From assembly GCA_006386115.1 (NCBI GenBank), contig VFIW01000016.1, positions 124,001-188,000 on the forward strand: DNA of 64,000 nt. The letters run 5' to 3'. This DNA is from Globisporangium splendens. Its lineage: Eukaryota; Oomycota; Peronosporomycetes; Pythiales; Pythiaceae. Shown here in pieces: positions 1-10,856 of this stretch. The notes below the pieces were generated by a model that ran no database searches, was not told the origin of the DNA, and saw nothing but the letters and a program-made list of their open reading frames with translations. Both the position numbers and the translations under genes were made by a program. Each line of letters opens with the position of its first letter. Position 1 is the first letter of the stretch.

Positions 1-188
1 CGGTCAAGTTTGAGAAACAATAGGTACACCGTGCTGTTTTGTTTTTCAATTGCATGGAGAAACGAGAGAAAAAGCAGCTAACACCATTCTAGGACACAGT
101 TCCCCATTTTATATATAAATGAACGCCACGAAGTAAAGAGATGAAAGAATATGCGAATATTGCAAAACGCAATTCACGGCATGCCTCG

Positions 189-1859
189 TCAGTTCAGGAC
201 TCCTTTCACTCGGAAGAACTGGATCCCCGCCAATGTGAGCACGATGAAGATCAGCACAGTGGTCAGGACCACGCCCCAGAACCAGCCGTCTCTCTGGTTG
301 AGATTCGACTTGAGGTTCATGCCGAACACGCCGGTCACGTACGTCCCGATGGACAAGCTGATGACGACAAGCGAGAACACCAGATCCACCCCGAGCAGGT
401 AGTTTCGCATCGAGTCCAACTTCAGCGTCACCAGACTCTCCGTGTTCTGGATGCGGTGCTGCATCAGCGTCGCCTTCGTGCGCGTCGAGAAAATGTCCTG
501 CAGATAGTTCTCGATCAGCACCTCGGCTTCTTCCGAGTCGAAGCTCCAGAGATCGTTCAGCAGCGTCGGGTCTTCGTACAGCTTCGTGAGGTACAGCAGT
601 CGCAGATCTTCCTCGTTGTCCAGGATCTCCATCAGCGCGCGGCGCACACCGTCGACCTGGGATTCGAACTCGTTCATGGTGTTTTTGAAGCCTCGCAGCG
701 TCTCCAGCTCTCTGGCAGCGATTTTGCCATTCGCAAGCCGATCGAGTGCGGCTGAGATTACCGGCGCGTGCTTCTCGTAATCGATTTCAAAGTATCGGCA
801 AAGCGTGGCGAGAAGCGCTTCCAGAGCTCTACGAAAGAGAAGAGATGATGGTGAGAAGGTCGAATGTGGCTGAAGCTGTGCAAGTAGAAATCTCTCACTC
901 ACTTGAACTCATAGGCGACATCCGCAGCATAGGCGTGCTGCGTCATCTCGAGGAACTTTTCCTTGAGAATCGACAACAGCGAGTCGGCGCCATCGGGAAC
1001 AAACACCAAACAGGAATCGCGCAGAATGATCGCGCGCAGCGGGTCTGCAGACAGCGTTGTGCATTCACGCGTAATGAGTAAACGCTAAGCAGAAGGCGAT
1101 GGCTTTTGGAATGATTCCGTACCTGCGTTGATGAGAACCGCTTGCTTTCGGATGATGAACGACGGCTCGTTCGAGACTGCAAACGCGTTGTCGAGTCGGC
1201 GAATATCACGCGCATGCACACACTGCAGCAGCACCAGAACACCACATTCACAAAGTCAGTATTGAAAGCGAAACAGGCAAAAGTGAAGCTGCAAACGGGA
1301 AGCGAGTTCCAACCTGAACATCGACAATTGGTGCGTACTGCATCGCCATTTCCACCGGGTCGGTCGGATTCATGCGGTGCACCGACGGTCGTCGCGCTTT
1401 GGCTTTCCTCATTGGTCCACGCGTGTCGCCTCGAGGTGACAAAACAGCTTTTTCGTCTCCATTTGCATTAGCACGCCCCGCAAGTGGTTCCTTGGCGACC
1501 TCCTGCGTCAGGCGAAGCAGTTCGTGCCGCGACACCTCTTGGAATGTGCCGACGCCATCCGTGTCGAATTTGAGCACGAGCGCGCGGCCATTCCTGACTG
1601 CTGGGTCAAACTGGCACCCGAATTTCTTGCCCTTGGACGAGCCAAACGACCCAATCGAGCTCATCGAGTCGCGCGAACTGCGACGACTCATTGCTTCATG
1701 CTGCGGTGGGAAAATGTCGATCTGCTGGTAGTGGCCTCGTGGACTGGAGCCTCCTCCGTGAATTCGCGATACATTCGGTGGCATTGTGTTTATGAACTCA
1801 GCTGGAAGCTGCGCAGTTATCATCTCGCCACCGCCACCATTGCTGAAGACCTGCGACAT
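189..1859 (-). CDS. CorA/Mrs2-type magnesium channel, copy 1
   Basis: Membrane Mg2+ channel subunit of the CorA/Mrs2/Alr1 superfamily. Exons (complement) 1859-1314, 1222-1123, 1044-903 and 828-189 sum to 1428 bp, giving 475 aa. The C-terminus has two hydrophobic helices with the family signature GMN (GVFGMNLKS) at the end of the first. A long helical soluble region precedes them (LETLRGFKNTMNEFESQ, DNEEDLRLLYLTKLYED). The start is the first ATG of the long N-terminal exon. The first ~160 residues are low-complexity and Ser-rich, and no clear transit peptide is visible, so plasma-membrane, vacuolar or mitochondrial location is open. It is the downstream-most of three tandem copies. Part of its last exon is identical at DNA level to copy 2. 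An intron splits the LINA/DPLR segment here, which copies 2 and 3 lack. Confidence 0.88.
388..746 (-). repeat. 359-bp tract identical to 2311-2669
   Basis: Base-by-base comparison shows positions 388-746 and 2311-2669 (offset 1923) are identical over 359 bp, ending abruptly at both sides (c/g at 387/2310 and t/c at 747/2670). The tract lies wholly inside the last exon of CorA copies 1 and 2. Flanking coding sequence in the same exon is clearly diverged, which fits recent gene conversion better than recent whole-gene duplication. Confidence 0.95.
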
Positions 1860-2111
1860 CGCGCCAAAGTGGGTATGAGCTACAGACGAAGATGAATCCT
1901 ATGGTGGGACACGCGGCTCTTTTTGCTCCCAGTTCAACTCGTCCAATGTGGTGTTTGGAGCACAGCCAATTTGCGCAGATGTGTCGCAGGTATCGTGTGA
2001 TGATAACAATGGACCACCGTATGCCGTTTCATGAAGATTTTTCTATATATTTCCAGCGCGTTACATGCAAAATGTTCTTTATTCCTCTTGATCTTCACAT
2101 GCACAATTGAC

Positions 2112-3742
2112 TCAGATGAAGACCCCTTTTCGTCGGAAGAAGAGGTAGCTCGCGAACCCAATCACGAACATGATGCCGATGGAGAACCATGTGACGCCCC
2201 AGAACCAGCCATCTCTCTCGTTGAGATCCGACTTGAGGTTCATGCCGAACACACCGGCGATGAACGTGCCGACCGAGACACTGATCGCGACGATCGAAAA
2301 GAGAATGTCGACCCCGAGCAGGTAGTTTCGCATCGAGTCCAACTTCAGCGTCACCAGACTCTCCGTGTTCTGGATGCGGTGCTGCATCAGCGTCGCCTTC
2401 GTGCGCGTCGAGAAAATGTCCTGCAGATAGTTCTCGATCAGCACCTCGGCTTCTTCCGAGTCGAAGCTCCAGAGATCGTTCAGCAGCGTCGGGTCTTCGT
2501 ACAGCTTCGTGAGGTACAGCAGTCGCAGATCTTCCTCGTTGTCCAGGATCTCCATCAGCGCGCGGCGCACACCGTCGACCTGGGATTCGAACTCGTTCAT
2601 GGTGTTTTTGAAGCCTCGCAGCGTCTCCAGCTCTCTGGCAGCGATTTTGCCATTCGCAAGCCGATCGAGCGCAGTCGACACTACGGGAGCCCGCTTTTCA
2701 TAGTCCGTCTCTAAGTACCGACAGAGCGTCGAGAGCAATGCTTCCAAAGCTCTGTTCGCGCAATCAAAGTAACACTCAATCAGCCAAATTGAGTTACCAT
2801 GTTGCCATAGCAAAGGGAAAGCACGGACACGTACTTAAACTCGTATGGGGCTTCGCCCTGGTCGGTTTGTGTGGTGGTTTCGCGGAAGCTCTCGCGCAGG
2901 ATCGACAGCAGACTGTCGGCTCCATCAGGAACGAACACGAGGCATGTGTTGCGCATGATGATCGCTCGCATGGGGTCCGCGTTGATGAGAATCGCTTGGT
3001 TCCGCAGCTCAATTGACGGCTCGTTCGACACCGAAAACGCCGTGTCCAACTTCCGAATGTCTCGCGCATGCACGCGCTATAAACGCAACCAGATAACAGA
3101 GAGTCACTGTATTGAACAAGCACATTCATCAGCTCCAAGTCGCTATGTACCTGAACGTCACAGATCGTGCCATACGCGGTCGGCCCCAGGAGCTTGGTCT
3201 GCTTGACCGACTGCACCGGCCGCTTCGCGTCCCCCGTAGTGTTGTGGTCCAAGGCCACCGTCGCCGCCTCCTGCGTCATGCGGAGCACATCCCCACGACT
3301 CACTTCTTCAAAGCTCGAGTTCCCGTCCATATCGAACCGCAGGACCTACATACATACATACATATACAAAGATAAGTTCTCATTCTCCAAATCGCTTTGC
3401 ACCAATGGGTTGACTCCTGTCTATCTCCCATACCAACGAGCGGCCATTCTTCAGCGACGGATCAAACTGGCACGCGAAACGCTTCTCCTTGACACTCGAC
3501 GACTCGAACTTGTCGTTAAACGACGAGCGGCTCGACATGCGCTGGTGGGCGGAGCGCCGCATATCGTCCTCACGTTCTCCCTGCTGCTGGTCTTGGACGA
3601 CCACGACGTCCATATCGTGGTACACGAAGCGCGGCGACACGCCCGTCGCGTCCACGATGTCGACGCTGTCGTTATCGGTGGCAGTGGCGCTGCGGTGCGT
3701 CATGGCGGTGGAGGCGGTGGAGGAGGCGGAGGGCGCGTTCAT
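2112..3742 (-). CDS. CorA/Mrs2-type magnesium channel, copy 2
   Basis: Second tandem CorA/Mrs2 paralogue. Exons (complement) 3742-3434, 3345-3151, 3076-2835 and 2751-2112 sum to 1386 bp, giving 461 aa. It has the GMN motif (GVFGMNLKSDLNERDG) after the first C-terminal TM helix, then a second TM helix and a short basic tail. The segment LDTAFSVSNEP...LINADPMR and the helix LETLRGFKNTMNEFESQ match copy 1. The first intron (after NGRSL) is absent from copy 1 but present at the equivalent place in copy 3. The 5' flank (3743-4118) is the only candidate promoter space. It is likely functional: the frame is open and the core motifs are intact. Confidence 0.88.
2311..2669 (-). repeat. 359-bp tract identical to 388-746
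   Basis: Partner of the tract in CorA copy 1. It encodes the region from ALDRLANGKIAARE through MRNYLLGVD. Both copies are in the same orientation, 1923 bp apart. Confidence 0.95.
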
Positions 3743-4118
3743 CGCGTCGCTCGCGTTCGCATGTGGTCTGGAGCTGTTCTTCTGGCTTGTTGTTGTCCAC
3801 TCTCAATAGAATGCAGGTCGGTGGCCCGAGTGGTACCGCAGCAGTGGGGTTGTGTGTTGACTATTGCCACCGACCTTCATGTGTCCAGAAAATCAAAATC
3901 AGTGTTTTGATTGGCTATAAATATGGCGTTTGGGGTTGTCCTGTTCTTTCACGTCGGAGTTCCGAGTTAAAGAACGTTCCTGATTGGCTTATAATGATGA
4001 CAGCTTCTGTTCTTTTTTTCGTGTGTAACAGCACAGAGTGATGGTCGCTGTTTTTCCTTCTTTTTTGCCTGTCTCTTTTTGATCCATTCGTTTACAGACG
4101 GGTGCAACGCTGACTGAC
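3743..4118. other. intergenic, CorA copies 2 and 3
   Basis: No gene seen. This is upstream of copy 2 and downstream of copy 3. It contains ATTGG pentamers (CCAAT on minus) at 3910-3914 and near 3982, each next to an AT-rich box. Their role is unproven. Confidence 0.5.
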
Positions 4119-5843
4119 TCACAGGGTGAGCACGCCGCGGCAGCGGAAGTAGAGCGTGCCGACGCACACGATGGCGGCGCAGAGCACGGAGGAGCCGACG
4201 AACACGGAGACAAACACGCCCGGTGTCTCTTCGAAGCCCGACCGCAGGTTCATGCCGAAGCCCGCGGTGATGTACATGCCCAGCGTGAGGCTCACGGTGA
4301 CCAGCCCAAACACGACGTCGACCGCGAGCAGGTGGTTCCGCGTCGCATCGAGCTTGGGCATCACGAGACTCTCGGTGTTCTGGATGCGGTGCTCAAGCAG
4401 CTTGACTTTCGTGCGAATTGTTTGCACCTCCTGATATAGAGACGCAAGAGTGAGGTGATGATATCAGCGGAAAGGACACAGGTAGGCAGAGCCACGCACC
4501 TGCAGGTAGGATTCTAGGATCACTTCTGCAACCTCAGGATCAAAGGCTGCTGTGCAATAGAGCGACTCGGGATTTGCATGCAGCTAGCCGGCACACAGAG
4601 GCGACAAAGCAGGCAATAGATGAGAACCGAGGATCTCTGGTCAAGGACCAAGTACAACATGAAGAAAAGTGGTGTACCGCGGTCAAGTAGAGCAATCGCA
4701 GGTCTTCTTCGTTGTCCAATATGCTCATGAGTGCGCGACGGATCCCTTCTACCTGTACAAACAGCAAGCGTCACTATGCAACTGGAGGATGAACAACCGT
4801 AGCCAATGATATCCGTGTTTACCTGAGATGCGAAGTCGTTGATCGTATTCTTCATCGTTCGCAGCGTCTCCAGGTCCGCGGATGTGATTTAAGCAGTTGC
4901 GAGTCGCTCCAGCGCCTTCACGATCACAGGAAACGTGCTTCTACAGTCTGCGAGTAAAAGCCTGTTGCTCCACACAATAAAACGCTAGGTTGAGTTTCTT
5001 GTTTCTATCACGCAATCGCATTCATCAAGATAAACAAACGTACTTGCACAGCGTGAAGAGAACAGCCTCAAGAGTTCTGTAAACATGGTGCCATTCGGCA
5101 AGAAAGTGAAACTTCACGTCGCCGTAACGACAATATTTTCTGCAAAGTCAGTATTCGAGTGTACCTGAACTCAAACGGCGTGGCTTCGGTTTCTTTCTCC
5201 GCCACGAGCTCACGAAACTTGTCTTTGAGAATCAAGATCAGACTATCGGCGCCGTCGGGGATGAACACGATGCACGCATTCCGCATGATGATCGTTCTCA
5301 ACGGGTCTGCATTGATGAGAATCGCCTGCTTTCGAACGACAACACAGGGCTCATTTGTTTCCGAAAAGTTGGCATCCAACTTTCGTAGATCTCGCATGTG
5401 TACTGCCTAAAAGTTCCAGACAATCGTTAGACAGACTTGTGATAAGATTGAGAGCATGCACGTTCACGTGAAGCGTACTTGAGCTCCTATGGAGACACGC
5501 CCTCCAGGCATATGGGCTCCACTAAACGATTTTCGGCTAGCTCTCGGAGACGCTATCTCAGGCGGGCGGTACGACATCTGCTTGTCGCCTTCATTGTTTC
5601 CCTGATCTCCACTGCTTTTGTCCGAACTCTTGGCGGCTTCCTGCGTCATCTTCAAGATCTCAGATCGCCTCATCTCTTGCATGGACACATTGCCCTTCAC
5701 ATCGATGAGCAGCACCTGCACATGATACATGCCTTGCAGTCAGTTGAATGGCAGCTAGCACATTAGACAGCTCATCCACTCACCAATGTCTTGGTGCGCT
5801 TTCGGCTCGGCTCAGGACAGAGCACCAGATCCGGCGCGAGCAT
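4119..5843 (-). pseudogene. CorA/Mrs2-type channel, copy 3, probably decayed
   Basis: Third tandem paralogue, still recognisable. There is a GMN motif (TAGFGMNLRSG) with flanking TM helices at 4119-4434. Upstream pieces match the family: LDANFSETNEP...LINADPLRTIIMRNA (5068-5397) and IDVKGNVSMQEMRRSEILKM (to about 5715). Several lesions suggest loss of function. A TAA at 4889-4891 is in frame where copies 1 and 2 have the Lys of NGKIAARELE (AAA to TAA). The frame that reads into the N-terminal exon has no ATG after its upstream TGA. Splicing after TLCK does not keep phase by eye. About ten residues after LLYLT are missing. Exons here are more fragmented than in the sister copies (introns near 4435-4500, 4550-4676, 4753-4824). 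The right boundary is uncertain. An unusual intron removing the TAA is not excluded. Confidence 0.72.
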
Positions 5844-6296
5844 TTCCACGTCCACCTCCAGCTGCAGGGAGATGTGGTGCTTCTATTTGCTCAGCAGATC
5901 CATCGAGCCCTCGATCTTCGCTGTGCGCGGCAAATTATAAGAGTGCGCATGTGACCGAATCTTGTCGCCGTTCGCACCGCTTCATGATCCGCTCAAGGGG
6001 GTTACACTGGAACTTTGCGAGTGTACCCTCTGGAGTTTCTGGAACTTTTGACTGAATAAAATAGTGTGGGACACATTAATGACGGGTGTGATGAAATGGC
6101 GTCATCGGATTGGCTCGAAAACTGTCATCGTGGTACTCTGTGATTGGCAGAAATGACGTCGCAATGCATACGTCTTATCACATCTGCGCCATTTCCGTTC
6201 CACAATAGCTCCAAGATTTTTACTCACAAAGTCGAGAGGAAGCAAGCAAGCGGCGCAGCAGCACTGCATAGACGCAGAGGAGAGCGCGTGAACTAC
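5844..6296. promoter_or_regulatory. divergent promoter region with two CCAAT boxes and a CRE-like site
   Basis: This gap lies between CorA copy 3 (minus) and the Bet1-like gene (plus). ATTGG (inverted CCAAT) occurs at 6109-6113 and 6143-6147. TGACGTC, the CRE/bZIP core, is at 6154-6160, about 140 bp before the SNARE start codon. These are sequence matches only. The window also encodes an NF-YC subunit, the family that binds CCAAT. Confidence 0.3.
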
Positions 6297-7004
6297 ATGT
6301 ACAACCGAATGAACAACCGGCCGACAAACGCAAGAGATTCGCTCTTCGCTGGAGCGTCGTCCCGCCCCCAGGTACGGAAGGGAAAGCGCCGTGCGTGCTG
6401 CTCATGTTTGAGCGCAGTCGATGCGGTTCCTGGCCTAGTTGGCATGAGGAGATCTGACCATGGATGGTGCTAAACATGTCGTTGTATGTTGTGCTGCGTG
6501 TGCGTAGTTTGGCGGCGCGGCGGATAATGGCGAGCAAGCGAAGCGATTACTCGAAGACCAGAACGATGAGCAGATCAGCCACTTGTCGCTGCAGATCAGT
6601 CAATTGAAGCAGGTGCGGGCGCAAACTCTTGCTTCAATTGAATGATAAATAGCGCTTTATGCTTGCATATCTGGACTGACAGAACATATTGTGCTGGTGG
6701 TAGCTGTCGACAAGCATCCACACAGAGGTCGTCGACCAGAACCGATACCTCGACAACATGGTACGTTGCAGTAGTCTCTATGGTTTCCATGTCCAGTGTG
6801 AGTTGCTAATCTGACCAACGTGCGTAATTGTTATTCTGCGAATGACAGGGCAAGGAGTTTGACAACACGGAGGGCTTATTAGGAGGCACGATGAAGCGCT
6901 TGGGTGCGATGATGGAGCAGGGTGGCAGCAAGCACATGCTCTACCTCGTGGGCTTCGTCGTATTTGTGTTCGTGCTGCTGTACTACACGATCCGCTCGCA
7001 TTAA
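6297..7004 (+). CDS. BET1: Bet1/Sft1-type Qc-SNARE
   Basis: Tail-anchored v/t-SNARE expected to act in ER-Golgi or intra-Golgi vesicle fusion. Exons 6297-6371, 6508-6612, 6704-6760 and 6849-7004 sum to 393 bp, giving 130 aa, a normal length for Bet1. After a short polar N-terminus (MYNRMNNRPTNARDSLF) comes a heptad-rich SNARE motif at about residues 40-95. It includes LEDQNDEQISHLSLQISQLK, then a VVDQNRYLD segment whose Gln72 fits the 0-layer Q, then GLLGGTMKRL, typical of Bet1. A single TM anchor spans about residues 109-127 and ends YYTIRSH. An in-frame upstream Met at 6144 exists, but the intervening peptide is not SNARE-like, so 6297 is preferred. Confidence 0.88.
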
Positions 7005-7548
7005 TCGTCTACAGGAGAAGAGCGCGAGTCTTCGGGTGCGTTTTGCTCCCTTCATTTTTGCATATTGTCTGTCAAATGGCATTATTTTTACATATGCGCC
7101 CTCTTTTACTGGAATATCCATCCATCCGAGCAACACTCTGATGCAACATTGTGTGTCGGTTACTGTATGTTTCGCGCAACAGCAGCGCTTCCGAATTTGT
7201 GCAGCAGATGCATGGTTCTCTCCAATCGCATTTCTTTCCACATTGGCAACTGGACACTCGCCCACACGACTGCACCTAGCACCCACCACTATCCCTCTGA
7301 AGTTGCATAAACCCTTACAATCGCAACTTGGGAGAACATGGATTTTGCGAACCCAGAGGGATTGATTTCGCGCTTGATACCACTGCCTGGCCTTCCGCTC
7401 CCCCTCATATTCTCCCTCAACAGCGTAAAAAATCAGGCACCGCCCCTTGCGCTGCGCAGCCACCGACCGCACACTTCCGCTGCACACTTCCGCTGCACGC
7501 TTCTGCACGTGCTCCTTTTCCTCCTTTTCCTCTATCCGCAGCAGCAGC
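7005..7548. other. intergenic, SNARE to PP2C
   Basis: No gene supported. A long antisense frame covers this and both neighbours but has no domain. The pyrimidine-rich stretch at about 7510-7540 just before the PP2C start resembles a 5' UTR. Confidence 0.5.
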
Positions 7549-8937
7549 ATGGGCAACTTCCTCACGTCTCCGATCACCGACAAGGAGACGCTCACTGGCG
7601 CCGGCAACAACCTCGTCTTCGGCCTCTCGGCCATGCAGGGCTGGCGCACGAGCATGGAGGACTCGCACATCGTGCAGATCAAGCCTCCAGGCTTCCCCGA
7701 GGACGTGTCTATCTTCGCGGTCTTCGACGGCCACGGCGGTCGACTCGCAGCCGCTGCCGCCGAAGACCTCATGGTGCAGCACATCGTCGCTGCGTTTGAC
7801 GCGCGCGGGTTCTTCAAGACGACGCAGCCAACCCCCGAGGAGATCGGCACAGCGTTGACGGCAGCGTTCTTGACGCTCGACGCCAAGATCCGAACGAACC
7901 CGGAAGTCCAGACGGGTTCGGACCAATCCGGCTGCACGGCCATCGTCGCGTACGTGACGAAAGAGCACATCATTGTGGCCAATGCGGGTGAGTACCTATG
8001 TAGCCATGTAGTTTGTGCGAGGGAATATGGCAGGGAGTATGGAGACGAAGTGACGCTCATATGGATGCCGTTGTGTTGTGTATGCGTATGCAGGTGATTC
8101 GCGCAGCGTACTGGGCAAGAACGGCAACATGAAGCCCATGTCGTTTGATCACAAACCGATGAATGTACGAACCGGCGACAGCGATCTTTTTCGCTCTTTT
8201 TTCTTCGGCATTTTGCTCACGCAATTAATTGCTCAACTCTTATGTGTCTGTCTGTGTCCATGTATATAATAGGAATCTGAACGAAAGCGGATTGAAAAGG
8301 CTGGTGGCATGGTGCGCGGCAACCGTGTCAACGGCGACCTTGCGGTACGAAATGGTGTATTTTGTCTTTCTATTGCATTGCGTTCATTTCTAACAAAAAA
8401 TGCGTGCGTTCATGCTTTCATGATAGGTGTCGCGTGCATTGGGTGACTACACATATAAGCAGCGCCCGGATCTCAGAGCCGAGGAGCAGCAGGTGTCGGC
8501 CGAGCCAGACATCACCATTGAGAAGCTGGACGGCACAGAGGAGCTTCTGGTGATCGCGTGCGATGGCATCTGGGACGTGATGACAAACGAAGGCATCTGC
8601 CAATTCGTGCGCGATCTCATGAGCAAGGGCGAGAAGAACTTGGGGCTCATCGCCGAAGAAATCTTGGACCACTGCTTAGCCGAAGGAAGGTCAGTGGAAC
8701 GAAACGACTGGAATGGGGTTTTATCTATGCGTACGTCTTGTAATTGCAATGAGCTAGCGATTGACACGTTGTTGTGTGCATGATAGTCGAGACAACATGA
8801 GCGCGATCGTTGTGCAGTTTCCTGGCGCGAAGTTCGGTACGGGTGAAGGCGTCGAGGGCATCCGCAAGGAGCGCCAGCGCCTACAGGAAGAGGAAGACGC
8901 ACGAGAAAGCGCACTGGACGAGCAGCAGCAGCAGTAG
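7549..8937 (+). CDS. PP2C-family Ser/Thr protein phosphatase
   Basis: Metal-dependent (Mg2+/Mn2+) protein phosphatase. Exons 7549-7987, 8094-8164, 8273-8344, 8427-8689 and 8787-8937 sum to 996 bp, giving 331 aa, close to a bare PP2C catalytic core. Signature elements in order: MQGWRTSMEDSH (Glu37/Asp38 region), FAVFDGHGG (DGHGG at 60-64), SGCTAIVAYV, NAGDSRSVL, SRALGDYTYK, ACDGIWDVM and GSRDNMSAIVV. The MGNF start places Gly at position 2, so N-myristoylation is possible. This supports 7549 over an in-frame Met-like start at 7447 that would add a featureless basic/aromatic stretch. The C-terminus is charged and ends in a Gln run. Confidence 0.93.
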
Positions 8938-9498
8938 TACGTCAGCAATGCAAGAAGAAAATACGAGCACGTATTAATTCCAGAAAGCGCATTATGTGTG
9001 TGTGTGGGAGGGGAGGACGAAGAGAGCGCCATCGAATTCTTTCGTCGTCTCCCGTCTCGTCAGCGTCACCAAAGAGACGCCAGAGCTTCCCGAACACAAC
9101 AAAAAGAAAACAAAAAGAAAAACTGCGCTCTGCTCTCCATATTCCAGCATCCTCCCTCCAGATCATAAAGAAGCGTAACCCAGTCTGCGGATAGTCTATA
9201 TTTCCATTCTCCTTTTTCGTGCCCGTCGTATATTTGTGGTGACTGCCGAGTCGGTAGATGCGTTTTTGCCTTTTTTCCTTTCGTTTCTTTTTCTGTTGGC
9301 TTGCTTTAATTTTGCTTTGCTTTACTTTGGCAGTGATGATGGCGCTTGCTGCTTGCATAAGATTCGTCCCATGAAAGGAAATCATGGCATGAAGTAGTTG
9401 CAGCACCATTCTAAGACAGCAAGCATGGCAAAGACGCAACCATATAGTGCATATGGCTGTGTGTATTGTGTGGTTACGAGAGGCGCGTCTTGCTTTGT
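8938..9498. other. intergenic, convergent 3' ends
   Basis: Lies between the PP2C stop and the UXS stop (minus). It is AT- and purine-rich, with no coding signal on either strand beyond shadows. Confidence 0.5.
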
Positions 9499-10856
9499 TT
9501 AGTGCACATGGTTCTGGTTGATGCGGTCACTGCTCCGGTGGGCCGTGTGGTTCGTCGGGCGCTTGTACTTGGACAGATCCAGCGAGCGAAAGTACGCGAT
9601 CGTGCGCGTGAGTCCTTCTTCAATGCCCACTTGCGGACTCCAGTCCAAATGCTGCCTGCGCAAGCACACAACATCACAAAAGTCAGTCGCTGTTGTGAGC
9701 ACTTGCCATCGTTATTGCAACTGCCATACTTTGCCAGTGTGATATCGGGTCGACGCAGCTTCGGGTCGTTGTTGGGCAGGTTGTGGAACACGAGTCGACT
9801 CTTCGAGTTCGTGAGGCGGATGATCATGTTCGCGAGCTCGCAGACCGACATCTCGTGCGGGTTGCCCAGGTTCATGGGTCCCACGTGGCTCGGACACGCC
9901 ATGAAGCGCACGATCGCGTCCACCATGTCGTCCACGTAGCAAAACGAGCGCGTCTGCGAGCCGCAGCCGTAGATCGTAATGTCCTCGTCCGCGAGCGCTT
10001 GCATGATGAAATTGCTGACGACACGGCCGTCGTACGGGTGCATGCCCGGTCCATACGTGTTGAAAATGCGCGCGACGCGGATGTCCACGTGGTGCGTGCG
10101 GTGGTACTCGAAGAACAGTGTCTCAGCCACACGTTTGCCTTCGTCGTAGCACGCGCGCACGCCCGTGCAGTCTACGTGGCCCAAGTAGTCCTCTCGCTAT
10201 GCATAGATAGAGATCATAACGAGAGTTTTAGCATACATACGCATACGGTAATGGAATGCATTCATAGCCATTACCTGAGGGGAGACTTCGGGGTCGCCAT
10301 ACACTTCGCTCGTGGACGCCTGGAAGATGCGACCTTTGACGCGCTTAGCGAGACCGAGCAGGTTGAGCGCGCCGAGGAACGACACCTTGGTGGTCTTGAT
10401 CGCGTTGTACTGGTAGTGCACGGGCGACGCCGGGCACGCGAGGTTGTAGATCTCGTCCACCTCGCACAGGTACGGCTGCGTGATGTCGTGGCGCACAAAC
10501 TCAAACGTGGCGTACTGCCGCTGCAGATGCAGGATGTTCACCTTCTGGCTCGTAAACAGGTTGTCGAGACAGATCACCTCATGGCCCTGCTCCAGCAGCC
10601 GCGTGCACAGGTGGATGCCGATGAAGCCCGCGCCGCCGGCGACCAAAATGCGCTTCATGGACTGCGACAGCTGCTGCTGTGTGGCGAGGCTGCTGCACTC
10701 GCGCTCGCGTGGCTGCGGCGACAGCAGCGGCTCAGGTTCAGGCGCCGAGGCGATGGAGGTGGTGGAGATGGTGGAGCTGGTGCTGGCGTCGTCCTGCTGC
10801 TTGTACGTGGGGGAGGATTGCGGCGCCGTTGCGGCTGCGGATGCGACGGGGTCCAT
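9499..10856 (-). CDS. UXS1: UDP-glucuronate decarboxylase (UDP-xylose synthase)
   Basis: Extended short-chain dehydrogenase that converts UDP-glucuronate to UDP-xylose with bound NAD+. Exons (complement) 10856-10275, 10196-9730 and 9655-9499 sum to 1206 bp, giving 401 aa. The Rossmann motif is GGAGFIG (residues 74-80). The catalytic Tyr-x3-Lys is in [12 protein letters not shown] (Y211, K215), and the UXS-typical [18 protein letters not shown] and [14 protein letters not shown] follow. The ~67-residue N-terminal extension is Ser/Ala/Pro-rich without a TM anchor, so a cytosolic form is likely. The start is the Met of [10 protein letters not shown]; upstream in-frame sequence is not protein-like. 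UDP-xylose would feed xylosylation of glycoproteins or wall polymers. Confidence 0.93.

Noticed and set aside
3916..3923. TATAAATA as TATA box for CorA copy 2
   Set aside because: It is in plus orientation while the gene is on minus, and oomycete promoters rarely use TATA boxes.
7447..7548. N-terminal extension of PP2C
   Set aside because: In frame but Cys/Ser/Phe-rich and UTR-like. The MGNF start gives a myristoylation-type N-terminus and a standard PP2C length.
6879..8060. 393-codon minus-strand frame across the SNARE and PP2C genes
   Set aside because: Overlaps conserved exons of two real genes on the other strand and spans their intergenic region. No domain.
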